Positions 1 through 9,437 are shown, counted from the first letter of the stretch. The stretch is 64,000 nucleotides of DNA from Tenacibaculum sp. MAR_2009_124 (GCF_900105455.1 NZ_FNSF01000007.1:656820-720819); one strand, 5' to 3'. A program made the numbers and translations. The notes: generated by a model not told the origin, from the sequence alone.

Positions 1-289
1 GATCGAAATAAGCTAGAAGACTTCCATTTTCTCCCGGGGCACCATGAATAGCATTAAAAACACAATCGAAAGTTATTTTGTTTCCATTTTTGATAAAGGA
101 AAAATCATTTTTATCGATTTTATACTCATTTTTACCATCTACAACTACCCACTTATTGGGTAAAATATGAACTTTGAAGGGATTGTATTTTTCTTTATTT
201 AAATGCTTAAAAACAACAGCACCACTCTCCAGAGAAATCTCAACTTCCGAAGAATAACCTCCCATAACTACAGCTATATTTTTTTTCAT
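1..289 (-). CDS. ddl: D-alanine--D-alanine ligase (N-terminal part, runs off the window edge)
   Basis: This is the first 96 codons of an ATP-grasp ligase that joins two D-alanines for peptidoglycan synthesis in the cytoplasm. I translated the minus strand by hand from the ATG at 289. The protein begins MKKNIAVVMGGYSSEVEISL, which is the typical start of flavobacterial Ddl: a Rossmann-like strand, then the GGxSSExxISL substrate loop. The later NAIHGAPGENG segment matches the HGxxGEDG loop of the family. The gene is cut by the left edge, so the ATP-grasp catalytic part is not visible. It lies divergent to the PASTA and rluD genes, a neighbourhood common in Flavobacteriia. The start is certain because no other in-frame start gives the conserved N-terminus. 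Confidence 0.93.
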   Translation of the reverse strand, partial: MKKNIAVVMGGYSSEVEISLESGAVVFKHLNKEKYNPFKVHILPNKWVVVDGKNEYKIDKNDFSFIKNGNKITFDCVFNAIHGAPGENGSLLAYFD

Positions 290-485
290 TCGAATATTAA
301 GTTAGCTTTTTAATAAAACTTTACCTTACAAACTTACCAAAAATCTAAATGAGATTTTATGTAACTGATAATTTTATTAAAACTATTAAACTCATTAACG
401 TTCTTATAAAGTCTTTCTGTAAAGGAAAAGTTATGAAATAGAATACTCTGCACTCATTTATAAATGCTATTACGTATTTTTAGCG

Positions 486-493
486 TAAATTTG
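486..493 (+). promoter_or_regulatory. Bacteroidota -7 promoter element for the PASTA-rluD pair
   Basis: TAAATTTG fits the TAnnTTTG -7 consensus of the Bacteroidota housekeeping sigma factor and lies 22 bp before the ATG at 516. No clear -33 TTG is visible at the expected distance, so the call rests on the -7 box and its placement. Confidence 0.45.
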
Positions 494-515
494 TTTCGTT
501 TTACTAAAAATTATT

Positions 516-1097
516 ATGAGTACCATGTCAGAACGTATTAAGGGATTGTTCTCGTTTCTTAAAAGCAAAAGCTTTTTTAAGCAAGTAGGAATAGCAATAG
601 TTGGGGTATTGGCTTTTGTTTTTTTATTACAGTGGTGGTTAGGAATTACGACCAATCACAGTCAAAAAATTCAAGTTCCAAATTTAGATAAGCTATCATT
701 AACCGATGTAGAAAAGAAATTGAATGAATTTGATTTAGAATATGTCATAATCGATAGCGCAAGTTTTAATCCTAATTACCCAAAAAAATCTGTGATTGAG
801 CAAAACCCAGAAGCAGGTGATTTTGTAAAGGAAAAAAGAAAAATATACCTCACTTTAAATCCATCTAAATATAGAGACATTGAGGTCCCTGATTTAAATG
901 GTAGGACTAGAAGGCAAGCAACAACACATTTAAGATCAATTGGTTTTCTTGTAGGTGATGATGTTACTTGGGTGAAAGATTTAGGAAAAGATGTTGTGAG
1001 AGGGTTAAAGTTTGAAGGAGAAAAGATTGATGCGGGTACTAAAATACCGAAACAATCTATGATCAATTTAATTTTAGGAGACGGAAACGGAGGATAA
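516..1097 (+). CDS. PASTA domain-containing membrane protein
   Basis: This 193-residue protein has a short cytoplasmic N-terminus, one transmembrane helix at about residues 23-43, and two to three PASTA-like repeats outside the membrane (about 50-115, 116-190). The repeats carry the typical 'VPxLxxxxxxxAxxxL' pattern (IQVPNLDKLSLTDVEKKL and IEVPDLNGRTRRQATTHL). PASTA domains bind peptidoglycan fragments or beta-lactams in other bacteria. Here there is no kinase or transpeptidase domain, so a cell-wall-sensing or structural role is inferred only. It sits between ddl (divergent) and an rluD-type gene 10 bp downstream, the usual flavobacterial arrangement, and is probably co-transcribed with the latter. 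A second ATG three codons in (525) is an alternative start. Confidence 0.85.
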   Translation: MSTMSERIKGLFSFLKSKSFFKQVGIAIVGVLAFVFLLQWWLGITTNHSQKIQVPNLDKLSLTDVEKKLNEFDLEYVIIDSASFNPNYPKKSVIEQNPEAGDFVKEKRKIYLTLNPSKYRDIEVPDLNGRTRRQATTHLRSIGFLVGDDVTWVKDLGKDVVRGLKFEGEKIDAGTKIPKQSMINLILGDGNGG

Positions 1098-1107
1098 TAA
1101 GAACTGA

Positions 1108-2142
1108 ATGCAAGAAGATAACAAGCAAGATATAGAAAATGATGATTTGTATGAGCATCATCGTTTTGTAGCAACTGAAGGACAGGAGCCATTAAGAGTT
1201 GATAAATTTTTAATTAATTTTATTGAAAATGCAACACGAAATAAAATTCAACAAGCGGCAAAGGCGGGGAATATTCTAGTAAATGAAGTTCCAGTAAAAT
1301 CAAATTACAAGGTAAAGCCAAAAGATGTTGTTCGAGTGGTTTTGGCGTATCCACCACATGAAAACTTATTGGTTGCTGAAGATATTCCAATTGATATAGT
1401 ATATGAAGATGATGATGTAATGGTCGTTAATAAACCTCCAGGGATGGTTGTGCATCCGGGGCATGGAAATTACTCAGGAACTCTTGTGAATGGATTAATC
1501 CATCATATAGAAAATTTACCTAAAAACAGTAGTGACCGTCCTGGTTTAGTCCATAGAATTGATAAGGATACAAGTGGACTTTTAGTGGTAGCCAAAACAG
1601 AGTATGCTATGGCACATTTATCAAAACAGTTTTTTGATAAAACTACCGAACGTTTGTATTATGCTATAGTTTGGGGGAATGTAGAAGAGGAAAGTGGAAC
1701 GATAGAAGGTCATATAGGAAGAAGTTTTAGAGACAGAATGCAAATGACTGTTTTTCCTGAAGGAGATTATGGTAAGCAAGCCATTACGCATTATGAAGTG
1801 ATTGAGAGATTTACCTACGTAACGTTAGTACGATGTAAATTAGAAACAGGAAGGACTCATCAAATCAGAGCGCATTTCAAATACATTGGACATACTTTAT
1901 TTAATGATGAACGTTATGGTGGTGATCAAATACTAAAAGGAACGACATTTAGTAAATACAAGCAGTTTGTAGATAATTGCTTTAAAGAATTACCCAGACA
2001 AGCATTACATGCGAAAACGTTAGGATTTATTCATCCTACCAGCGGAGAGTATATGGAATTTAATTCTGATATTCCTCAAGATATTGAAAATTGTTTGGAA
2101 AAGTGGAGAAGGTATTCAAGGAGTTCTACTTCAGAAGTATAA
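1108..2142 (+). CDS. rluD: RluD-family 23S rRNA pseudouridine synthase
   Basis: This 344-residue enzyme isomerises uridine to pseudouridine in 23S rRNA. An S4 RNA-binding domain occupies about residues 28-90 (LRVDKFLINF...). It is followed by the catalytic domain with the hallmark HRIDKDTSGLLVVAKT, in which D152 is the catalytic aspartate, and the later TGRTHQIRAH motif. Length and order fit RluD/RluC-type synthases. The position directly after a PASTA gene is the conserved flavobacterial context and favours the RluD group, but RluC-like specificity cannot be excluded without comparison. The gene ends in a strong terminator whose A-run overlaps the stop codon. Confidence 0.9.
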   Translation: MQEDNKQDIENDDLYEHHRFVATEGQEPLRVDKFLINFIENATRNKIQQAAKAGNILVNEVPVKSNYKVKPKDVVRVVLAYPPHENLLVAEDIPIDIVYEDDDVMVVNKPPGMVVHPGHGNYSGTLVNGLIHHIENLPKNSSDRPGLVHRIDKDTSGLLVVAKTEYAMAHLSKQFFDKTTERLYYAIVWGNVEEESGTIEGHIGRSFRDRMQMTVFPEGDYGKQAITHYEVIERFTYVTLVRCKLETGRTHQIRAHFKYIGHTLFNDERYGGDQILKGTTFSKYKQFVDNCFKELPRQALHAKTLGFIHPTSGEYMEFNSDIPQDIENCLEKWRRYSRSSTSEV

Positions 2143-2172
2143 AAAAAACGGCATTGTTTATGCCGTTTTTTT
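2141..2172. terminator. Bidirectional rho-independent terminator between rluD and the hydrolase gene
   Basis: The inverted repeat AACGGCA ... TGCCGTT with a 7-nt loop is preceded by an A-run and followed by a T-run. It can therefore stop transcription from both convergent genes, which end only 44 bp apart. Confidence 0.88.
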
Positions 2173-2186
2173 ATGTTTTAATTTTA

Positions 2187-3065
2187 TTAATTTAGTGAGA
2201 GTAACCAAGCTAATTGTTTTTCAAAATTAACTTTGAAGTATTCTCCGAAATATAAGTCAAAATGCCCTGCATTATCAACAATAAATAATTTTTTTGGATC
2301 ATTAGCCTTTTCATAAAGAGATTTAGTTTCTTGAACTGGGTTCACTGAATCCTTTTCTGCTCCAACTAACAATATCGGAATATTCACTTTTGCAATAAGA
2401 TTTTCAGGTTTATGTTCAATGGTTTCTCTCATAGTTGAAAATGATAGTGTTTGATCCATTGAAGGATGATGATTTTCGTTTAAGAATTTTTGCGATTGCT
2501 CATCATTCATAAACTTTTTAATAGGAAGCGATAGGGTTCTATTATTCAATACCTGTTTTGATAAAATTTTATCAATAGATCTCATCAGTTTTTCAGATTC
2601 TGCTTCAGTTTTGTCTCCAAAAATAACTCGTGAACCATTTCCAAACGCTATTTGAGCGATAACACCTTTCAATTTATGTTGCTCAATAGAAGCCGTTTCA
2701 ATAACATTGGCTCCACCGTATGATGTTCCCCATAATACAATAGCGTTAACGTATTTTATTGACTCAGTAAAAACTAAGGCATTTCGAATATCTTCAATTT
2801 GATTCTTTTTTGATAAGAATCCATTTCTACCAGAGCTTTCCCCAAAACCTCTGTAATCGAAAGTAATGGCTATAAATCCATTCCCTGCAAAATTCTCGGC
2901 ATAGGTTGGTAGCAAAAAATCTTGAACACCCGCAAAACCATGGCATAATAGGATAGCTGTATACTCTTTTTCTGAATTAAAATCTTCTGGTAAGTATATT
3001 TTTGAGGCGATAGCTTCTCCTTCTGAATAAAATCTTTTTTCTTCAATACTAATTTGAGATGTCAT
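2187..3065 (-). CDS. Alpha/beta hydrolase family protein
   Basis: This 292-residue protein has the alpha/beta-hydrolase fold signature. An oxyanion-side HGFAG is at residues 42-46. The nucleophile elbow GTSYGG places Ser115, and the candidate acid and base are Asp239 (in GAEKDS) and His268 (in NAGHFD). The DYRGFGES segment at 70-77 is typical of the dienelactone-hydrolase-like/YcjY-like group. No signal peptide is visible, so it is probably cytoplasmic. The insert at about 145-215 is helical and would form the lid. The substrate is unknown. It is a single gene convergent with rluD, with its own -7 promoter box upstream. Confidence 0.82.
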   Translation of the reverse strand: MTSQISIEEKRFYSEGEAIASKIYLPEDFNSEKEYTAILLCHGFAGVQDFLLPTYAENFAGNGFIAITFDYRGFGESSGRNGFLSKKNQIEDIRNALVFTESIKYVNAIVLWGTSYGGANVIETASIEQHKLKGVIAQIAFGNGSRVIFGDKTEAESEKLMRSIDKILSKQVLNNRTLSLPIKKFMNDEQSQKFLNENHHPSMDQTLSFSTMRETIEHKPENLIAKVNIPILLVGAEKDSVNPVQETKSLYEKANDPKKLFIVDNAGHFDLYFGEYFKVNFEKQLAWLLSLN

Positions 3066-3400
3066 AGTAACTTGTTTTTGTATAAGTATGATTACTCAAA
3101 GATACTAAGAATACAAAACATTATTCGTTTAATAAAGCTCAAGAAAGTAATTAAATTTGATGGTTTTTTTTATAAAATAGATTTTTTTGATTTCAGAGGT
3201 TTGCTTTTAAAATTCTGATAAAAAAACAGTAATTAGTGTTGTGTTTTAAATTTTTGTATATCAGGTTTTTGCGTTTTAGTGTTGTTTGTTAAGTCTCTGT
3301 TTTTTAATTTTTTAGATACTTAGTTTAGTTTACTGAGAATCTAATATTTAAAAAGTATACTATAATATATCAAAATATAGAAATCTCGTATAACCATAGT
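3066..3400. other. Intergenic region, AT-rich, no gene seen
   Basis: Apart from the promoter box at 3097-3104, this 335-bp stretch between two minus-strand genes is strongly T-rich on the plus strand (3160-3340). It holds no credible ORF, and I saw no convincing terminator or structured RNA. Confidence 0.6.
3097..3104 (-). promoter_or_regulatory. -7 promoter element of the alpha/beta hydrolase gene
   Basis: On the minus strand this reads TATCTTTG, a full match to the Bacteroidota TAnnTTTG -7 box, 31 bp before the ATG at 3065. Confidence 0.6.
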
Positions 3401-4090
3401 TTAACTAATTTTACTGCTTACTAAGCTCATGATTCTTTCGAATTGCTCTTTCAATCCCATGTCTGAATTATCGAATTCCACAGCATCTTTTGCTATTGTT
3501 AAAGGAGAGTCTTCTCTGGTTGAATCGATATGGTCTCTTTCCTGAACGTTATGCAATATTTCTTCATATATAACTTTGTCGCCTCTATCCAAAAGCTCTT
3601 TATAACGTCGTTTTGCACGTTTATCAGCAGAAGCTGTCATGAATAGTTTGAGTTCGGCATCGGGAAAAACAACAGTTCCAATATCTCGTCCATCCATTAC
3701 GATTCCTTTATTTTTTCCCATATCTTGTTGTTCAAGAACTAATTTTTTACGAACTTCAGAGATAGTTGCTACTTTACTAACAAGTTTGGAAACTTCAATA
3801 GTTCTAATTTGTTTTTCTACATTGAGGTTGTTCAAATAAACTTCTGCAAACCCAAGAGTATCGTTAAAACTAAAAGAAATTGAAATATCGGCTAAATCAC
3901 CGATTAATGCCTCAGTATTAAAGTGATTACCTGAAATATAATTTTGTTGCATTGCATATAGAGTAATAGCTCTATACATAGCTCCCGTATCTACATAAAT
4001 ATATCCTAGTTCTTTAGCTAATTCTTTTGCAATGGTACTCTTTCCAGTAGATGAAAAACCATCAATGGCTATTGTTATTTTCTTGGTCAT
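3401..4090 (-). CDS. cmk: (d)CMP kinase
   Basis: This is cytidylate kinase, which phosphorylates CMP and dCMP with ATP in pyrimidine nucleotide metabolism. The 229-residue length is normal for the bacterial enzyme. The N-terminal P-loop is GFSSTGKS (residues 11-18). It is followed by YVDTGAMYRA, the nucleotide-binding DGRDIGTVVFPDA and the LID-region arginines (RAKRRYKELLDRG). It lies 39 bp downstream of porQ on the same strand but has its own -7 box in that gap. The cmk-porQ pairing is seen in other Bacteroidota and has no obvious functional logic. Confidence 0.96.
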   Translation of the reverse strand: MTKKITIAIDGFSSTGKSTIAKELAKELGYIYVDTGAMYRAITLYAMQQNYISGNHFNTEALIGDLADISISFSFNDTLGFAEVYLNNLNVEKQIRTIEVSKLVSKVATISEVRKKLVLEQQDMGKNKGIVMDGRDIGTVVFPDAELKLFMTASADKRAKRRYKELLDRGDKVIYEEILHNVQERDHIDSTREDSPLTIAKDAVEFDNSDMGLKEQFERIMSLVSSKIS

Positions 4091-4110
4091 AAATAATTAA
4101 GTATAGAATG

Positions 4111-4118
4111 CAAAGATA
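4111..4118 (-). promoter_or_regulatory. -7 promoter element of cmk
   Basis: On the minus strand this reads TATCTTTG (TAnnTTTG consensus), placed 20 bp before the cmk start codon and inside the short porQ-cmk gap. It would let cmk be transcribed apart from porQ. Confidence 0.6.
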
Positions 4119-4129
4119 CATTAGATTTC

Positions 4130-5182
4130 CTAATATCTAATCGGATTTTTACCTCTTATCCCTTTGTCTAAATCAATTTGCAATCCAAAAGTACTTACAT
4201 TGGATGCAGAGTGGAACTTCGAATAGGCGTAGTTAAATTTAACAGAATTCATACGTAAGCCAAAACCAAAAGATAAGCCACCAAATGAACGTACGTTTTG
4301 TAATTGAAGTTCTTTGCTTCTTCGAAAGTTGTAGCCAACTCGTAAATTAATAGCACTTTCTGGAAATAGTTCTGCGCCAATACTAACATGTCGAAATGCA
4401 TTATCTAAAAATGAAATACTTTCTTGAGTTGTGTTTCCGTCTAAATCTATGGTTTGATTAGAGGGATTTGCTGTGGCAATTTGCCATTTTTGCAAGTTAT
4501 CAACAGTAACATACCATCTCAAAGGCATCCTGTCAAGCTGGTAAGAGGCCGCAATAGCTACTTCGAAGGGGATTTTTTCACGGGTTCCATTAAAAGTTGA
4601 AAGTTGTGTTCCAATATTTCTCGCGACAATACTGAAAATATAGGGTTTACTTGTGCTATAATAAGTTAAACCAACATCAAAAGCCACTCCGGTGGCATCA
4701 AATGAATCGATATTAGAATATATAATTTTAGCATTCAAACCGTAGTAAAAATCACTTTTAGGAATGTTTCTGGCGTATCCGATTGAAATGGCAATGTCGT
4801 TAGCGCTAAAAGTACCCTGTTCATTACCTTCTTCATCAGCTCTAATCAATTCTCCGTAGTTAATATAGGTTATATTTCCTTGCAGAGTTTCAAAATGTTT
4901 ATTGATTTCATAGGCATAGGAAACGGAACCTATTTGAATATCAGATAGATAGCTCGTGTAATTTACAGCTAACTGTTTATGCATACGATTACTAATATTA
5001 GCAGGATTCCATGTAGGCTGATCCACATCATCCATTAGAGTAAGTATTTTTCCTCCTAACGCAATTTGTCTTGGTGAAGTTGCAATATTTAAAAAAGAAA
5101 AGGCATTTTCACCACCTGTTTGAGAGTAGAGGTAAGAACACCAAAATAATAATAATGAACCAAATATTTTTTTTACACACAT
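4130..5182 (-). CDS. porQ: Type IX secretion system protein PorQ
   Basis: This 350-residue predicted outer-membrane beta-barrel has a signal peptide (MCVKKIFGSLLLFWCSYLYSQ) and alternating-residue strands to the C-terminus. The region SFLNIATSPRQIALGGK followed by DVDQPTWNPANIS is the recognisable PorQ opening. In Porphyromonas and Flavobacterium PorQ belongs to the T9SS attachment side, working with PorU, PorV and PorZ to release and anchor cargo at the cell surface. It fits the neighbouring spr operon, whose products are T9SS substrates. It is divergent to sprC, with a 172-bp shared upstream region. The next gene, cmk, matches the usual pairing. Confidence 0.88.
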   Translation of the reverse strand: MCVKKIFGSLLLFWCSYLYSQTGGENAFSFLNIATSPRQIALGGKILTLMDDVDQPTWNPANISNRMHKQLAVNYTSYLSDIQIGSVSYAYEINKHFETLQGNITYINYGELIRADEEGNEQGTFSANDIAISIGYARNIPKSDFYYGLNAKIIYSNIDSFDATGVAFDVGLTYYSTSKPYIFSIVARNIGTQLSTFNGTREKIPFEVAIAASYQLDRMPLRWYVTVDNLQKWQIATANPSNQTIDLDGNTTQESISFLDNAFRHVSIGAELFPESAINLRVGYNFRRSKELQLQNVRSFGGLSFGFGLRMNSVKFNYAYSKFHSASNVSTFGLQIDLDKGIRGKNPIRY

Positions 5183-5301
5183 AAGTATACTTCCAATACA
5201 AAAAAACGTAAAAAAAGTCGATTATTTTATATAAGTCAAAATCTTTTCTTGTAAATGTGATTATATTTTTTTAATTTCCCGTGTGGTAAATTATATTTTT
5301 A

Positions 5302-5331
5302 TTGTTAATATATAAAACAATATGTAAATTG
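5302..5331 (+). promoter_or_regulatory. Possible promoter of the spr gliding operon
   Basis: A TTG (5302-5304) and TAAATTGC (from 5324) are spaced about 19 bp, the spacing of Bacteroidota -33/-7 elements. The -7 part misses one T of the TAnnTTTG consensus. This is the best candidate in the porQ-sprC gap. Confidence 0.35.
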
Positions 5332-5354
5332 CCACCCCCTAAAGAATTCCTTAG

Positions 5355-7577
5355 ATGAGTAAAATTTTAGCTAAAAGCGTAAAAATACTTTTAGCAACGT
5401 GGTTGCTATGTTGCAGTGTGAACACCCTTGGGCAAGAGCTTGATGGTGTGCCTGATATTGGAGATCTTAGCTCAGCAGGTGCATGTAGTAACAACAATCA
5501 AGACTACAGTATTACTTTCGAAATTCGTGATGGTTTACCTCCTTTTAATAATGGAAATATATTTCAGGTAGAATTATCTGATGAGAATGGAAACTTTCCA
5601 ACGACTCCTGATGCAACTAGATTTGTGGCTACAGTAGAAAATCAAAATGCAAACTATAGTCCTATACCGGCATCATTTCAAATTCCGGAAGGAACATTTG
5701 GAGATAGCTATAGAATTAGAATTGTTTCTACAGATCCGGCCATTATAGGAGAACCATCAGTAACATTTGAGGCATATGATATGTATCAAAATGGAGAACT
5801 CTTTATAAACGATAATGCAAACAACGCCGTTATTTGTGGTAATGGGAATTCTGCACAATTAACTTTAAATACAACGATTATTGCGTCGTATAGATGGTTG
5901 AAAGATGGTAATGTTTTTGCTACAACAACCGAACCTAATTTAACAGTAACTGAATCTGGGAATTATCGCGCGCAAGTTGATTATGGAGCTTGTGGATTTG
6001 TCGATTCGAGAGTGATCCCTGTTATTGTGGTGAATTCTGCTAACGCTCAAATACAAGGAGATAATGTGATTGAAATATGTGCTAACGAAACACATACATT
6101 TGAGGCGACAGAAGTAAATACTGCCTATACTTATAATTGGTACAAGGATGGAAATCTTGTGGCATCATCTAATTCACCAACCTATACAACTCCTAATTCT
6201 GGGCAATTTGGAGAATATTATATGGAAATTGAAGTGGAGGATTGTAAGTTTGAATCTCAAAGAGTACAATTAAATCAAAAAGCTTCAGCTAGTTTTACAA
6301 TTACTAATAATATTACGGAAACTACTCTTATTTTACCAGGAGAGACAATTGAGTTGGAAATAACGTTAGATCCAGCTTCTTCTTCTGTAGATATAATATG
6401 GTTTCGAGATGATACTCAAATACCAGGAACGTTTGGAGATACGGTTAATGCCACCGAACCAGGAGTGTACTATGCAAGGGTTACAGAGACTGGAGGGACT
6501 TGTAATTTCTCTCAAGAATCGGAATTATTCACGATAGTTGGTTTAAAGGAGTTAGATGTTCAAATTCGTACGGCAAATGATTATGTAGAGTGCGGAAGTA
6601 CTTCAACAAACTTGGTAATGGTAGGAGTAACTGCCACCGGAACAGACGATAATCAATACCAGTTGTCTGAAAGACAATTGGATGAAAGATTGAATTACCA
6701 ATGGTATAAAAACAATATAGCTTTGGCATCGAGTATTGGAAGAGAATTGCCTATTGCTGATTATAATGAAAATGACACTTATAAATTAAATGCAACTGTT
6801 GGTACTTTTGAAGACGATTCGAATATAATCGATGTGAAATTGACAATTGAGGACCCTGAGATTACTTCTACTTCTACATCGAACTCATTATGTCCAGGAG
6901 GAAGTATAACGTTTACTGTTTCAGAAATTGTGGATGGTTTTACGTATACATGGTTAAAAGATGATGTTGAGTTAACAGTGGGAGATCCGCAATCGTTAGA
7001 AGTTACGGAAACAGGAGTGTATCAGCTCAGAATTATAGGTTTCAATTGTGTGAACGAATTAGATCCGATAGAAATTATTCCTTTTGATGATTCAGCAGTT
7101 GTGGTAACTCCTTCTGAAGTAGTTGTTTTATTATCAGGGCAAGCTACAATAATTACGGCAAGCGGTGCAGAGTCTTATGAGTGGTATGAAGATGAAACAG
7201 GAGATTTATTATCGACTAACGAGACTGTTGAAGTAAATCAAATAGGATATTATACGTTAGTAGCTACAGTAGGCGACTGCCAAGTTAATAAAACAATTGA
7301 GGTAGTGGAAGAAGATAGCCAAGTCATTGTCCCTAATATTTTATCACCTAGAACAATTGACGGGATTAATGATACATGGCAAATATCGAATAGATACTCA
7401 TTTCAACCATCGGTTATTGTGAGTATTTACGATTCTAGTGGAAAAGAAGTGTTAACAACCAACGAATATAAAAATGATTGGCCTAGCGAAGATTTAGGTA
7501 ATCAGAGAATTTTTTATTATAAAATCATTAGAGATGATCAGCTTATTAAGGCAGGAAGCATCTCAGTAATAGATTAG
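5355..7577 (+). CDS. sprC: Gliding motility protein SprC-like, T9SS type B substrate
   Basis: This 740-residue exported protein has a signal peptide (cleavage near VNTLGQ, residue 27) and a row of Ig/PKD-like domains, each with a W(Y/L)K(D/N) core. Examples are RWLKDGNVF near 180, NWYKDGNLV near 260, QWYKNNIAL near 450 and TWLKDDVEL near 535. The last about 85 residues (VIVPNILSPRTIDGINDTWQ ... IFYYKIIRD) form a T9SS type B / gliding-motility C-terminal sorting domain. In F. johnsoniae, SprC is encoded just before SprD and SprB and supports SprB function. Identity here rests on order, size and domains. It is followed after 6 bp by sprD, so the genes form one operon. Confidence 0.78.
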   Translation: MSKILAKSVKILLATWLLCCSVNTLGQELDGVPDIGDLSSAGACSNNNQDYSITFEIRDGLPPFNNGNIFQVELSDENGNFPTTPDATRFVATVENQNANYSPIPASFQIPEGTFGDSYRIRIVSTDPAIIGEPSVTFEAYDMYQNGELFINDNANNAVICGNGNSAQLTLNTTIIASYRWLKDGNVFATTTEPNLTVTESGNYRAQVDYGACGFVDSRVIPVIVVNSANAQIQGDNVIEICANETHTFEATEVNTAYTYNWYKDGNLVASSNSPTYTTPNSGQFGEYYMEIEVEDCKFESQRVQLNQKASASFTITNNITETTLILPGETIELEITLDPASSSVDIIWFRDDTQIPGTFGDTVNATEPGVYYARVTETGGTCNFSQESELFTIVGLKELDVQIRTANDYVECGSTSTNLVMVGVTATGTDDNQYQLSERQLDERLNYQWYKNNIALASSIGRELPIADYNENDTYKLNATVGTFEDDSNIIDVKLTIEDPEITSTSTSNSLCPGGSITFTVSEIVDGFTYTWLKDDVELTVGDPQSLEVTETGVYQLRIIGFNCVNELDPIEIIPFDDSAVVVTPSEVVVLLSGQATIITASGAESYEWYEDETGDLLSTNETVEVNQIGYYTLVATVGDCQVNKTIEVVEEDSQVIVPNILSPRTIDGINDTWQISNRYSFQPSVIVSIYDSSGKEVLTTNEYKNDWPSEDLGNQRIFYYKIIRDDQLIKAGSISVID

Positions 7578-7583
7578 AGGGAT

Positions 7584-9437
7584 ATGATTAAAAGAAGTAT
7601 TATTTATATACTGTTATTGTTCGTTACTTGTGCTACGGCTCAGGTATCTAGCGGTGCGGAAATATATAATAGCTTTACATCAAGGAATTTTATGAAGTTT
7701 AACCGATTTCTTACAGTGCCAACATTTTCAGCATTAAGAGAAAATAAAACTTCTTTAAATGCTATTGTAAGAAATAGTTTTGTGGAATTTGAAGATTCTC
7801 CTAAACTATATATGTTAAGTTATTCTGGTAAAATGCGTGAAAATGTCGGAGCAGGTCTTGCTATTTATCAGCAAGAGATAGGAGTTTTTAAAGACTTCGG
7901 AGCTTTAGCTAATTATGCACACAGAATTCAGTTAAATGATAATTTAGACTTAACATTCGGATTTAATGTATTGTATAGCAGAAGAAGTGCCGACGGTTTA
8001 AAAGTGAATTCACAGCAGCCAGATCCAGCTATTGGTAATTTTCAAGACATTCCTATTGTAAATTGGCAACCGGCAGTAACTTTGTCTTTTGGTAAATTCG
8101 ATGTAGGGGTTTTCTTTGAAAACTTATTAGATTTTAATCTGAAAGAAAATAATTTGGCAACTTCTTTTTCAGAAAAAACAATTTCTGGTCACTTAATGTA
8201 TTCTTATGAGTTTACATATGCTGGAGGTATTTTTGAGGGAGCCGATCTAAGAGTTTTAGGACTAGCGAGAAAACCTGGTCAGGGTGACTTCGGCTATGGA
8301 GGTAATGTTATTTTCGATTTACCTAAAGTTGGTTGGTTGAAAGCAGGTTACGATAAACAATATGGTATTTCGGCTGGTGCAGGTGTAAATTTGTCGGATA
8401 AGTTATCAATTGGTTTTTCATATGAAAAAGGTGATTTTGCCGCGACGAATGAAGTTGGACTAATTTATAATTTTGGAGAGAAATCATTCTCTAGAAGAGT
8501 TCCTAAAAGAAGAGCAGGTAGTGTAAGTGTTAGATTACCAGAAAGAAAGCCTAAAAAGAATTACAGAAATAACGATTTAAATAATTTATCTGAAGAAATT
8601 CAGGGAGCTTACGATTCAATTAACAAATTGAATAAGAAAGTAGATGAAATTCTGAGAATTTTAAAGAATCAGCCACCGAAAGTAGTACAAAATCAGCCAG
8701 AAGAAACACAGGATGAAGTTGTGGATAATGCGGTTGTTGAAGAAAGTGAAGAAAAGGACACTTCATTACGAAGAAGGAAGAATACGCCATGGAGAGAAAG
8801 TACAATTACACGTTCAGGAAGTGGAGGTACAGCCTACTATGTTGCTGCGAATCAATTTAAAAGTAAAGAAAATGTAGAGGCTTATATAAAAGAGAAAAAA
8901 CGTAAGTTTGATAAAGAAGGAATAGAAGCTAAATATGTTTTTGATCCATTAACAGAACATTATTACGTTTATTTTGATAGATTTGCAAAGAAGGATGATG
9001 CTGATGAGATGACGGAAGAGTTTAAACAGAAAAAACTTTTTGACGGAGGAGATGACGATCCACTAGAATTAAAGGGTAAAACTACCTATAAAGAAGCGGT
9101 GTATGTTATGAAAATAACATTGGGTGGAAGTGGAGAATCTTATCAGGAGCCTAAGCCTCAAACACCTGCGAGAATATTATCGATGAAGAAAGTTGGAAAT
9201 CTCGAAGAAGGTTACTATATTCAGGTGGGAGCATTTGGTAGTGTAGCCAATGCGGATAGATTTGTGGATGAATTAAGGAATGATGATATTGATGCAGGAT
9301 ATTTCATTCATCCAAATACAGGATTAAGACATGTTTATATATTAAAAACAACAAATAGAAGCGAAGCGGTTAAGTTGTATGAAAACAACTTAAATGGTTC
9401 ATATTATGATCGTAAATCAATCGTAAATATTAAATAA
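7584..9437 (+). CDS. sprD: SprD-like protein: PorP/SprF-type barrel with SPOR-like C-terminus
   Basis: This 617-residue protein starts with a signal peptide (ending near CATAQ). A PorP/SprF-like outer-membrane beta-barrel follows at about residues 20-310, with an NRFLTVPTFSALRENKTSL opening and repeated amphipathic strands. Next come a basic linker, a short coiled coil (about 330-360) and an acidic linker. The C-terminal part holds two SPOR-like repeats: a diverged one at about 425-520 and a clear one at 545-617 (GYYIQVGAFGSVANADRFVD). SPOR domains bind denuded peptidoglycan, so the protein may tie the outer-membrane barrel to the wall. It lies between sprC and sprB as in F. johnsoniae, where SprD assists SprB-dependent gliding. 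Confidence 0.75.
   Translation: MIKRSIIYILLLFVTCATAQVSSGAEIYNSFTSRNFMKFNRFLTVPTFSALRENKTSLNAIVRNSFVEFEDSPKLYMLSYSGKMRENVGAGLAIYQQEIGVFKDFGALANYAHRIQLNDNLDLTFGFNVLYSRRSADGLKVNSQQPDPAIGNFQDIPIVNWQPAVTLSFGKFDVGVFFENLLDFNLKENNLATSFSEKTISGHLMYSYEFTYAGGIFEGADLRVLGLARKPGQGDFGYGGNVIFDLPKVGWLKAGYDKQYGISAGAGVNLSDKLSIGFSYEKGDFAATNEVGLIYNFGEKSFSRRVPKRRAGSVSVRLPERKPKKNYRNNDLNNLSEEIQGAYDSINKLNKKVDEILRILKNQPPKVVQNQPEETQDEVVDNAVVEESEEKDTSLRRRKNTPWRESTITRSGSGGTAYYVAANQFKSKENVEAYIKEKKRKFDKEGIEAKYVFDPLTEHYYVYFDRFAKKDDADEMTEEFKQKKLFDGGDDDPLELKGKTTYKEAVYVMKITLGGSGESYQEPKPQTPARILSMKKVGNLEEGYYIQVGAFGSVANADRFVDELRNDDIDAGYFIHPNTGLRHVYILKTTNRSEAVKLYENNLNGSYYDRKSIVNIK

Noticed and set aside
3160..3400. Small RNA or riboswitch in the T-rich gap upstream of the hydrolase gene
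   Set aside because: No stable stem, conserved core or promoter box could be seen on either strand.
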